Source: Paraspadella gotoi
Lineage: Eukaryota > Chaetognatha
Direction: 5' to 3'
Length of the DNA stretch: 64,000 nucleotides
Assembly: GCA_051294375.1 (NCBI GenBank)
Contig: CM119263.1
Location: forward strand, 21,560,494 to 21,624,493
The notes under the pieces were generated by a model. That model ran no database searches, was not told the DNA's origin, and was given only the letters and a program-made list of their open reading frames with translations. A program made the position numbers and the translations under genes. This document shows positions 1-8,901 of the stretch, one piece after another (position 1 is the stretch's first letter; each line of letters opens with the position of its first letter).

Positions 1-181
1 ATCGCCACACTTTTGTAAAACTTTATCATAATTCATAATAATTTTTATTTAAAAAAAAACGGTAAGTCACAGCCAAACCTATAAAAGCGTAGTAGTTTTT
101 TATATATGAAAACAGCGTGACGGAGACGACGACGACGACGACGACTACGTCACAAAGAAGCAACCCTAAAACATTATAGCA

Positions 182-212
182 AGCCTTGACCCGGCTTCGC
201 CGGTCAAGGCTC
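182..212. repeat. Strong hairpin (inverted repeat) near the window start
   Basis: The arms AGCCTTGACC and GGTCAAGGCT flank a GC-rich centre that continues the pairing (GGC/GCC around a TTC loop, one bulged C). It is a GC-rich island in AT-rich DNA, followed by a short A/T run. I see no gene next to it. It could be a transposon remnant or a structured RNA; function unknown. Confidence 0.6.
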
Positions 213-248
213 GATAAAAATTCTTTGAAACAATATACCATTTCATTA

Positions 249-302
249 TAGCTTATTTATTAAATGAATGGATAATTTTTATATTGGTTGTACCAATTTC
301 AT
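249..302 (+). repeat. Dispersed repeat end, copy 1 (matches 37259-37313)
   Basis: About 50 bp starting GCTTATTTATTAAATGAATG and ending in TGGTTGTACCAATTTCATA are practically identical to 37259-37313. A diverged inverse copy lies at about 2812-2864 and a shorter one near 17666. The TTGGT..ACCAA core is itself an inverted repeat. This is probably the terminal part of a transposable element family; no coding sequence is attached to this copy. Confidence 0.6.
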
Positions 303-1560
303 AAAAAGAGTAAATAATTAAAATTTTTACTTCAGTCGAAAGAGGTTATATGATTATTTTTTTTAAGAAACTTTCCGTAATTAGAGGAAGATCGGCTTAA
401 TTTTTTTTTTTTTTGCAAAAGCAAAACATTAAGCTTTGTCATCTCTTGTAGTAAATTTATAAATATAAAATATCAATTAATTATTATTTTATTACTTCTG
501 AAACTTTACTTCTGAAAGTTTTTAAAAAACGAGCTAATTAGAAAACTAAAAACAAGTTTTTAGATTCCAATAACCTGGGATTTTTGTTTTCAAACTTAAT
601 TCCTCCTGAAATTACTGTTCATAAAGTTAATAATTAAACAATTACGAAAAAAAAAGTTACAATAAGGCTTTATTTTCAAAATTTTTATAATTCAAATGCT
701 TTGATTCGACTTCAAAACTATTTATTTCTCTCGAAGGTAACGATGATAAACTAACCACTAAAAAAGATTCCCCTATAATTATAGTTTAGAAAATTTATGG
801 AATAATTTATATTATAAATATAATATATATATATAGATATATATATATATATTAAAGCGTAGCAAAAATATTGAAATCAAGTAGAATCTAAATTCGCATA
901 CGCCCATATTTATACATGAACTAACCACTTCCGGTTTAAAACAGATCGAGAATTTTAACATTTGCATTTTAAAATCAAAAATATAAATATAACTTTATTA
1001 CCTAATTATTTTGTTTTTGTTTATAAATGAGGTCAAAAGGGTATAATTTTAAAAGGCTTAATTATAAAAAAATGCGCCTTTTTAAAAAAGAATCAGTTTT
1101 GACCCAAGTACTTAATCAATTTCAATGAAATTTTGTATGAATATATTATGTAGCTCTACAAATCAAACTGAAGCATTTTACAATAATTGAGAGGCATGGT
1201 GAGCAAAAGAAAAAGCAAAAGCACAATAAACATATAAAAAAATTACTAATTCGAGTTAAGACTTTTTTCCCACTGACTCACATTATTGTTTCATCAAAAT
1301 TAAAGTATTTTTATATTAATCAGAGAATAAGTCGTGATGAAAGTAATTAATATTTTTGATAATATATAATTTAGAATTTATAAAAAGAGGAGAAATAATC
1401 TGAAACTATATACAATTATCCAGAAAAAAACCTTAAAACTAAATATTTATCAGCTTAAAAACGTTTTATTTCTAAAAACAACAGCCAGCTTCAACCGGAA
1501 GTAGTTTACCACATAAAGTGGCGATGAAAATCCATAAATCAAAATCTGAGAATTTTTTTT
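303..1560. other. AT-rich non-coding stretch
   Basis: No convincing exon, RNA gene or coding-like reading frame on either strand. Contains homopolymer runs and a short (TA)n tract near 822-852. Confidence 0.6.
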
Positions 1561-1689
1561 AGGTGATATTCGGTTTTTTTAGTCGGATCTGCTTATCAGC
1601 AGATCCCGACTCTATAATTCACTTTGTCGGTCCGTCGGTCCGCCCCCTCAATATTGTCGGGCACTAATTTATATCATGTCAGAACATCG

Positions 1690-1890
1690 AATTATGATAA
1701 ATTATGCAAAAAAAATTATGTCCGTCTGTCTATCCGTCCGTCCGTCCATCCGTCAGTCCGTCCGTTCCACCTTAGCAAAAAACACCAATTACTCGTGATT
1801 GGATGGATGGATTTGAATGAAATTTTGTGTGTGGGAAGGGGAGTGTGTGATTGAGCTGGATATAAAGTTTTGATGGAATCGTCCGAGTGG
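1690..1890 (+). repeat. GTCC-rich dispersed repeat, copy A
   Basis: A GTCCGTCC-type simple tract is followed by a unit containing CACCTTAGCAAAAAAC, GTGATTGGATGGATGGAT, GAAATTTTGTGTGTGGG, GTGTGATTGAGCTGGA and GATGGAATCGTCCGAGTGGA. The same block recurs at 2870-3010 and, more diverged, at 3045-3175. It is a dispersed non-coding repeat; the class is unknown. Confidence 0.65.
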
Positions 1891-2175
1891 ACGCCGCGAG
1901 ACTCGAGATAATGTAATATTATTATCTCATTTTCATGAGATATATATTTTACAGCGTTTTATGTATGCTTTTAAAAATGGTAGCAGAATAACGCAAATTT
2001 TTTTAATTGATATTTTTCAACAACCTATTTTAACCATCGAATTTTATATTGTAATGTCAATTTACATTGTAAACCACAAAAACAATTCTTCAGATGGTAC
2101 AATTGACCAAACTTTCGAACCAATCAGGCGTTGCGTTATCCTCATCCTCGTGATTCCCGATTTCTCTCATCGAAG

Positions 2176-4027
2176 ATGGTCGAATCATCGGTGGTGCCTT
2201 CGGGATCTTCGGGGGCATTGGCGGCGCGCCAACAAACCTCGGTGCAGCACGCCGTTATCGAGACGAATGACGGTCGCAAGTTCGAGACCGGTATCATCAA
2301 TACCAAAATTACCGCGGTGACGGACGAAGGGATCGTGGAGAGGGAGGTCAACTGTACGAGAGATAGTCAGTTCTCAACCTCGGAGAATAGAGGTGTGCTT
2401 GCTCTCTCTTTCTCTTTATCTCTCTCTCTCTCTCTTTTTCTTTCTCTTTGTCTCTTGCTCTTTCGTTATAAACTTATGTGTCAAAAAATATTGGCGCACA
2501 TTTATTGAACTATGGTGGACTAAAATCCACCAACCGTTCATCAGCGGCCATTGGTGCAGGAGGCAAGTCATTCGCCTCCCAACCCAAAGGTCCGGGGTTC
2601 TAGCCCAGTGGTCGCCTACCAGTTAAGAGGGACGGGGCGCTTAACCCGCCTGTAACATGGTGTTACAGCCTGATCCGAAGCTCAGGGACTGCTTATATTG
2701 AACAGTTCTGTCACTGACATATAACAATAATTACTGTCTCTTCAGAACTCAATTAAAAAAATCTAAAAAGTTAAATAAAATGATGGTTAATCGGTGATTA
2801 CTGTTTATGAAACTGGTACAACCAATGTCCAAATTATTCATTCATTCAATAAATTAGCTCCCTTGCCCATGACTTCCGTCCGTCCCACCTTAGCAAAAAA
2901 CTCCAATAGCTCGTGATTGGATGGATGGATTGGAAGAGAAATTTTGTGTGTGGGTAGGGAAGCGTGTGATTGAGCTGGACATGAAGTTTCGATGGAATCG
3001 TCCGAGTGGAAATGAGTTTAAATGGAAAAAAAAATTATTTAACTATTTGAACGCCATTTACTCATGAGTGGATGGGGCGATTGACCTGAAATTTTGTATG
3101 TGGGTAGTAAAGTGTGTGATTAAGCTGGAAATGAAGTTTCGATGAAATCGTCCGAGTGGAAATGAGTTTAAATGGAAAAAACAAAAAACTTGTTTCACTA
3201 ATTGATTATGCTTCTTTTTCCTTTTATAATAATTGTAAATGCAAAATGTATTAATTAATCAAATAATTAATCAAATAATTAATTAGTTAATTAATCAATT
3301 AGTCAATTAATTAATCAATAATTAATTAATCAGTCAATTAATCAATCAAAACAAACATTTCGGATCAAATTAATTAATTGCCTAATCAATTAATTAATTA
3401 ACTTAAATTAATTAACTTTAATTAATTAATTAACTTTATTTAATTATTTCCTTAATTATTTAATTATTTCATTAATTAATTAATTAATAATTACCGATAA
3501 TGATCGTGATTGTTTGGTCAAACTTGTTCAAGAAATGTTTCAAATTCTACATTTCATCTTCTTCCAGCCTAACACGGTAACCATAATGACAAGATCTCCG
3601 CCGCCTCGCCCGTCCAACTACTTGTTCCTCGCCCTTTTCACGATAATCTGTTGCTGCTGGCCGCTTGGATGCGTCGCTCTCTGCCAGTCTCTGAGGTCAA
3701 CCTCGAATTACGACGAGGGTGAGTTCGATTCTTGATGGATCACTCTGAATTCTAATTGCCTTTTAAAACTTGGGCACCGGCGTGGATTTATTATCGGTTT
3801 AGCTTTCGGTCACGCTTTTTTGCAATCATGGCTATTGAAAGTGTGATATCATAGGGAGTTGAAATTTTTCTAATCATCAAGTTCTTTAAAATTGTCATGT
3901 TTCATATCTATTTTGAACTAAGTTTGGAGAGTTATTTCGTAACAATATCAATGTTCGTATTTGTTTATGTTTTATTTACAAAACAAAAACGTTTTAATTA
4001 TATGTCGCTTTCTCTATCTCTTTTAAT

Positions 4028-4083
<56 letters not shown>

Positions 4084-6369
4084 CGGCTCTCCCCCGCTCT
4101 CCCCCTCTCTCTCTCTCTCTTTTTTTTTTATTTTTTTTTTTACAAAAACATTTTTATATATATTGTGGGCTGAGCAATGTAAAAGACAATGCGGCAAGCA
4201 AGGCTACGTCCGGCGCCAAAGGTACTGCTGATTCTTTGACGAGTAAAAGGGCTGTGCAGCTTCTCTCTCTCTCTTTTAATTATTTTATAAAGCTCTCTCT
4301 CTCTCTTTTTCTCTGCAGCAGCTGTCCAGCGGCTCTCTCTCTCTTTTAATTATATGTCGCTCTCTCTCTCTCTCTCTCTTTTTTTCTTCTGAATAAGGGT
4401 AGCCCCTGTCAACGGGGTGAATCAAAAATTTTGAATGAGAACATGCTCAAACGAAAATTTAAATATTTTTAAGTATACTTTCAATGTACAAATAATTTCT
4501 TATATGTCTCTATACCCAAATATTTATTTTTTTAAAAGGATTTGGACACTATTCAGATTCGTCTAAAAATGAGTTCAGCTCTGCAGCGGCGGTCCAGCGG
4601 CTGTCCAGTAGGGTGGAGTGATGAAAAGAGCGATGGAACAATATTTTTTTGCTGCCTTTGTATATGTAATAAAAAATAATTAAGCCTTTTTTCAAAAAAA
4701 AATTGCATAACAGTATCATTATTTGAATTTTCTTTATAGTAATATCCTTATAAAATCATAAAATTTCAAAATCATATTTTTTTAATTTTAAAAACAGTTT
4801 TGGATTCGCCGGAAAAAACTGAAAAACTTTTGGAAAATATGTTACATGATATTTTTAGGTTAAAGCTGCGAAAAATGATTAAAAAGTTTCATCATATAAT
4901 AGTTTTTACTACAAAGTGTAAAAAAGTAGAGAATTTAACTTTTTTTTTCATTTTTGACGCTGAAGACATTGAAATTTTTAATAACATATTTTTTATTTTT
5001 GATCTAACTTTTTGTAAAGAATCAGAATCTTTAATAAAATTTTTTTTTAAAAATCTTTAATAAAAATTTTTTTAAAAAATTTTTGAAATTTTTTTGATCT
5101 TATAAGAATATTACTTAACAAAGTTTGGAAATATTTTTCGTCAACGATTTTATTTATTATACGGACATGTTTCGACTCTTCATTTCGAGTCTTCATCAGC
5201 GGTAATGATGCATTAACAAATTTGTGTAAAAGAATATTACTATAAATATATTGTAATTAATGATACTGTTCCCTAAACAATATAAGCAAAATATTTTTTG
5301 TTCTCCTTAATCATACTATCTCACGTTTAAATATCCTTGTTTGATCACTCAAATAAAATTTATGTTCCCCAGTGCTCCACTCTACTGTCCAGTTTCTCTC
5401 TACCTTTCTCTCTCTCTGATTATTTTTTTCCTTCTAAAAACTTTTATTTTCGCCATTTATTCCGCGCTTTTTTACGTGTATAAAAAAAATCAACATGACC
5501 CAATTTCACACGGCGGAAACGTTATGTGTATAAAAAAAATAAACTTGACCTAGATCACGGATAACGGATAACGGATAACGGATAACCAATATAAACGAGA
5601 GAGACCTAATAATGCGTCTCGTTTGCAGGAAAACTTTCGTTGTAAATAAAGTTCAATCGTCTTGACCTAGATATCACCACCGTCACTAGGCGACGAGTAA
5701 ACAAGTAAACTAGTTCCAGCTCTGCAACATCTGTCCATCTTCTTTTTCTCTCTCTATCTCTCTCTCTCTCTCTTTTTTTTTTTTTTTTACAAAAAAAAAA
5801 TTTTATTCACTTTTTTTCGCTTTTCTTTTGTGAATCAGCAGGGCGCGAACCCTAGTCCTTTGGATTGGGAGGAGCTCGCGCTACCTCCGGCGCTACCGGA
5901 CGAGTAAAGGGGCTGTTCAGCTTCTCTTTCTTTATTTCAATTATATGTCGCTCCCGGATTTTTTTATTAATTTTCTTTGATAGTGGGATCTGGCTCGATC
6001 ATGAGTCTTTTAAGATTTTTATTCTAGAGTTTTAATTTCTCATTGCAAGCAAACTAGATCGAAGTACTATATTCCGAAAATATATATATTCCGTACACAG
6101 CTTAGGAAAATATTGATGGCATAGTTAAAAAAATTTTCTGGGTTAATAAGGTAAGGCAAAGCAAGACTTTTCTTGATTAATAATGTATAAATAAATTAAA
6201 ATTGAAAGTAGTCGTTTTCAACTTTTTTATCTTTGCTATAGGCGACATCGACAATGCAAGGAGTTTGGGGAAATCTTCGAGGTGCTGGTCCTCATGTGGT
6301 ATTTTCTTTGGCCTCGTAATTTACATCGTTATTGTTGTTTCGTTTGCCACTCGCAACCTAAGCGATTGA
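2176..6369 (+). CDS. CD225/dispanin-like small two-helix membrane protein (3 exons)
   Basis: Exons 2176-2394, 3568-3718, 6242-6369; about 165 residues. Exon 1 gives a soluble N-terminus (MVESSVVPSG...). Exon 2 (phase 0 start, phase 1 end) has PPPRPSNY followed by a hydrophobic, cysteine-rich segment (about residues 91-117, containing IICCCWPLG). Exon 3 gives GDIDNARSLG, a short basic stretch, then a second hydrophobic helix (about 142-160) and a stop. The layout, proline-rich lead, Cys-rich first helix with WPLG, GD..NAR loop and second helix, is that of the CD225/dispanin family (IFITM, PRRT, SYNDIG relatives), which sit in plasma or endosomal membranes. The exon 1 donor is the weak point: the obvious gt at 2393 leaves the wrong phase (it would give a stop), while gt at 2395 keeps frame, so exon 1 could belong elsewhere. 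A polyadenylation signal AATAAA follows at 6403. Specific function not predicted. Confidence 0.7.
2404..2455. repeat. CT-rich simple repeat in intron 1
   Basis: Imperfect (TC)n with T interruptions, directly downstream of the exon 1 donor of the CD225-like gene. Confidence 0.8.
2511..2744 (+). mobile_element. Solo LTR of the tRNA-like TRIM family
   Basis: Full-length 234-bp LTR: begins TATGGTGG, ends GTCTCTTCA. It is flanked by the 4-bp direct repeat GAAC (2507-2510 and 2745-2748), which fixes the ends and shows a genuine insertion. It carries the A-box-like GGTGC.GGAGG, the B-box-like GGTTCTAGCCC and the hairpin CTGTAACA/TGTTACAG. It lies in intron 1 of the CD225-like gene, same strand. Same family as the two-LTR element at 53636-54277. 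Confidence 0.85.
2870..3185 (+). repeat. GTCC-rich dispersed repeat, copy B, internally duplicated
   Basis: Two tandem units of about 130 bp, each running from a GATTGGATGG/GAGTGGATGG core to CGTCCGAGTGGAAATGAG and TTTAAATGGAAAA. Same family as 1690-1890. Preceded by an inverse fragment of the repeat at 249-302. Confidence 0.7.
3240..3492. repeat. (TTAATTAA)-like low-complexity AT tract
   Basis: About 250 bp built almost only from TTAATTAATCAA-type words; self-complementary throughout. Intronic. Confidence 0.8.
4033..4080. repeat. (CT)n microsatellite
   Basis: Uninterrupted CT dinucleotides, followed by further CT-rich blocks to about 4380, some with AATTATATGTCGCT-type spacers repeated two or three times. 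Within intron 2 of the CD225-like gene. Confidence 0.9.
4607..5386. mobile_element. 780-bp TIR element (non-autonomous DNA transposon)
   Basis: Left end AGTAGGGTGGAG and right end (read inversely) AGTAGAGTGGAG form short terminal inverted repeats. GTCC at 4603-4606 and 5387-5390 is a candidate target duplication. The interior is AT-rich with no long credible coding frame. It contains the hammerhead-like motif at 5161-5205. Located in intron 2 of the CD225-like gene. Superfamily not assignable by eye. Confidence 0.55.
5161..5205 (-). ncRNA. Hammerhead-ribozyme-like motif
   Basis: Reading the minus strand: CTGATGA (5199-5193), a stem-loop GACTC/GAGTC, GAAA (5173-5170), then ACATGT and GTC (5166-5164). 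These are the two invariant hammerhead core strings in the right order, with a 5-bp stem II, a GTC cleavage triplet and the start of stem I (CG/CG). Stem III would be the self-complementary ACATGT, as in hammerheads of Penelope-like elements and satellite RNAs that act as dimers. One deviation: an extra A between CTGATGA and stem II. Activity is unproven. Confidence 0.4.
5556..5586. repeat. (GGATAAC)n short tandem repeat
   Basis: Four copies of the heptamer GGATAAC. Confidence 0.85.
5830..5906 (-). repeat. tRNA-derived SINE head
   Basis: Minus strand has an A box TAGCGCCGGAGG (5895-5884) and a B box GGGTTCGCGCC (5852-5842) at tRNA-like spacing, with CCTCCCAATCCAAAGG between them. It is followed by an A-rich/T-rich tail, as expected of a Pol III-derived SINE. 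Flanking words shared with about 4215-4260 (GACGAGTAAA.GGGCTGT.CAGCTTCTCT) point to a second degenerate copy there. It does not fold into a full tRNA, so it is not called a tRNA gene. Confidence 0.55.
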
Positions 6370-6402
6370 TAGCAGTTTTAATTTCATTATCAATTGTAAG
6401 AA

Positions 6403-6408
6403 AATAAA
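6403..6408 (+). promoter_or_regulatory. Polyadenylation signal of the CD225-like gene
   Basis: AATAAA 34 bases after the stop codon at 6367-6369. Confidence 0.6.
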
Positions 6409-6409
6409 A

Positions 6410-8900
6410 TGATCAGTAATAATTAAAACGTTTTTTGATGAAATGGAGGAGAATAATGATAAATCTCACGCATCCAATTGTCTTATCAATAAATTACTCA
6501 TTTTGGTACCTTTGTAATTATTTTTGTTGAGTTTATTTTTTTTTTTTTTTTGTATTTTTCATACGTTTACAAATTTCTATACTGGTGGAATTTTATTTGT
6601 AAAGAAACTGTCCTTCATCCTAAAGTCTAAATCAAATATTTTTTGAGCCCCAAAATGCTGTGAAGATAAAACTTGAGTGTGTTGAAAAACTTGCTGTGGA
6701 GAAAATTGGGCTCATGCAATATTCAGCGACTATAGTAAAAGGGTTTTATTTATTGTGACATGTTAAATTTAACGCTCACCGGTTAATCATGAGAGTAACC
6801 GGTTGTAAGTGTAAAGTAAAGTGCAGATCCCACCTACGGATTGATGACGGTTGGGCTTTTCTCTCTAAAGAACGATATTTATTTACAGTCAAAAGTCGGT
6901 TGAGTTTCATTTAATGATAATTCATAAAAATAATATTGATTACTTTTCTTTTGTTCGGGATTTTTCACCGATAGCAAACATTTTTTATTTTATTAAAATG
7001 TGCGTGCCATAGAAGTATTAAAGGATCTAAAATTAATTTATTTTTCAAAATATAATATTAAAAGTAATATCATTCGCTCATAGAATTGTATATTAAGACA
7101 AAAATTGAAGAGATGGTGAGGTAAGAGATGCTGGCCTCGACTCTCCCGTGTGGATGTGTGATAGGCTCAAACGCAGAGTTTCTCGAAAATCGGATCCGGC
7201 GACTTGCTGCTGCGATTAAAGAGATAATAACCGGTCCGTCGTGCAAAAGGGGAATTGATGATGGAAAAGCCCTTTTATCGATTACGTTGTGTTAAAATGC
7301 ATAAATTACGTCAGCGCCCATTCATTTTCACCTACATAAACTTCGATCCCGGTTTCGGTTTCAGCCTAAACTCCGTGGACGGTAATATCGAAATATTGGT
7401 ACATTTCTGATTATTAGTATTTCGCATTGGTTATGAAGGTAAGTGTTAAAACTTTAAGTAAAGCGAAACGAAAGGGATATAATAATCTAATAGGGAAGTG
7501 TTAAGTGATTTAAAGGCATTTACCTTAAAGTTACATTTGCCTACAGTTGCCGGTTCGTCGGACGGTCGATCGGTCTGTCCACCGGGCGGTCTTCTCCAAG
7601 TCGTCTCCAAATCTTTTAGGATTTTATCTTTTTTAAGATTTTTTTCTTTTTTATCGTCGCCCCAGTTCGACCCACCGCGGATCGAAAACGCAGAACAAAA
7701 GAAACGGGAATTCGGGAAAAAGATTATCGACCGGCGAATTGACGGTTACGTGACACGTCGCTGCGAATAATACTTAGGCCGCCCGTGATTGTCGCCGCCG
7801 TCGTTGTCGCGTTCGTCATTGTCATATTTCTCATAGAAGTTTGATCTAAAATGATAAGCATTTAAAGAAGGGATTTCATATCGGATTAGGATTTTTTTTT
7901 TGCGGGGGGGGGTAAATACTTATCTATCGGTGAAGCAAGAGAAGCTTTTGACAAGTCAGGATAGCCCTATGTTTCTGAGGAAGAGGGTGCAAGGCCAAGG
8001 AAACATTAGCTATCTTTATTTTCAGAGAACGCGTCATTTCATCTTAAATTTGTTAATTTTTAGGTTTAAAGTTGAATTTTAATGTTAAAGTAAAAGATTA
8101 GATTAAAGATTATGTTAAAAATTCGGATTAAGGATTAGGTTAAAAATTAGGGTCAAGGATTAGGGTTAAAGACTTAAGGGTAAGGCGTGAGTATTAAAAA
8201 TTAAATATTTGAGTTAGGTCTAAGGATTAATTTAGGGTTAGGGATTAAAATTCTAAATTAAGCTTAAGAATTAGGTTATGAGTTAAAATTGAGTTCAGGT
8301 ATTAAGAAACAGAAATGGGCGCTTTAGGAAAAGAGAGCTCATAATCTCGCCTCAATATTCCATCGAGAGTAGTCGCAGATCAAATTTTAAAATAAAAACT
8401 ACCAAAATAATGCAGAGAAAGTCAACTAATTAGGTTACTGTAAGTTTTCTGAGGTAACATAGGTACTTAAATATTTTTAAATCAGAAATATTACCGTATT
8501 TTCTCTAAATTGGTTTTTATTTATAGATTTATTAATGTTAAAATAAATTGTGGATAAGGTTCATTTAGTACTTAATTTAGTAACTTTAAGACAATCGATT
8601 TTCTTCTCCATCATTTTCAAATAGTGTAAGGTAAAATTTAAAAAAATATTTTCGATATCCTTGTTGCAATTGATAAATATTAATATAAAATTTCAGACGA
8701 TTAAAAGATGCGATATCAGTGTTTCCGTAGTTGATGTCCGAACGGTTACGCGTCAATATCTTGCAAACGGTATTTTTTCCTTCTCGCGCGTGCACGTCAT
8801 TCTTGGAGGCGTAGAGATTTTTAATAATAGCTCTTCGTTTCTCATTTCTAGGTATTCTAAACATTTTCTTTCCTCTCAGTTTTTATCTTTTTTAACTTAA
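6410..8900. other. Intergenic region between the CD225-like and GGT genes
   Basis: No supported exon. Contains poly-T/poly-A runs and the degenerate TTAGGG-like tract at about 8075-8300. The upstream part of the GGT gene (promoter, 5' leader) must lie at its right end, but no diagnostic element was recognised. Confidence 0.5.
8075..8300 (+). repeat. Degenerate TTAGGG-like interstitial tract
   Basis: Many near-copies of (A)GGATTAGGGTTA / AAAAATTAGGGTCAAGGATTAGG in one orientation over about 220 bp. Resembles decayed telomere-type repeat; similar tracts lie at 15775-15865 and 62760-62880 (CCTAA strand in both). Confidence 0.5.
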
Positions 8901-8901
8901 A

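Noticed and set aside
5830-5906. Functional tRNA gene
   Set aside because: Has A and B boxes, but acceptor, D and anticodon stems do not pair properly.
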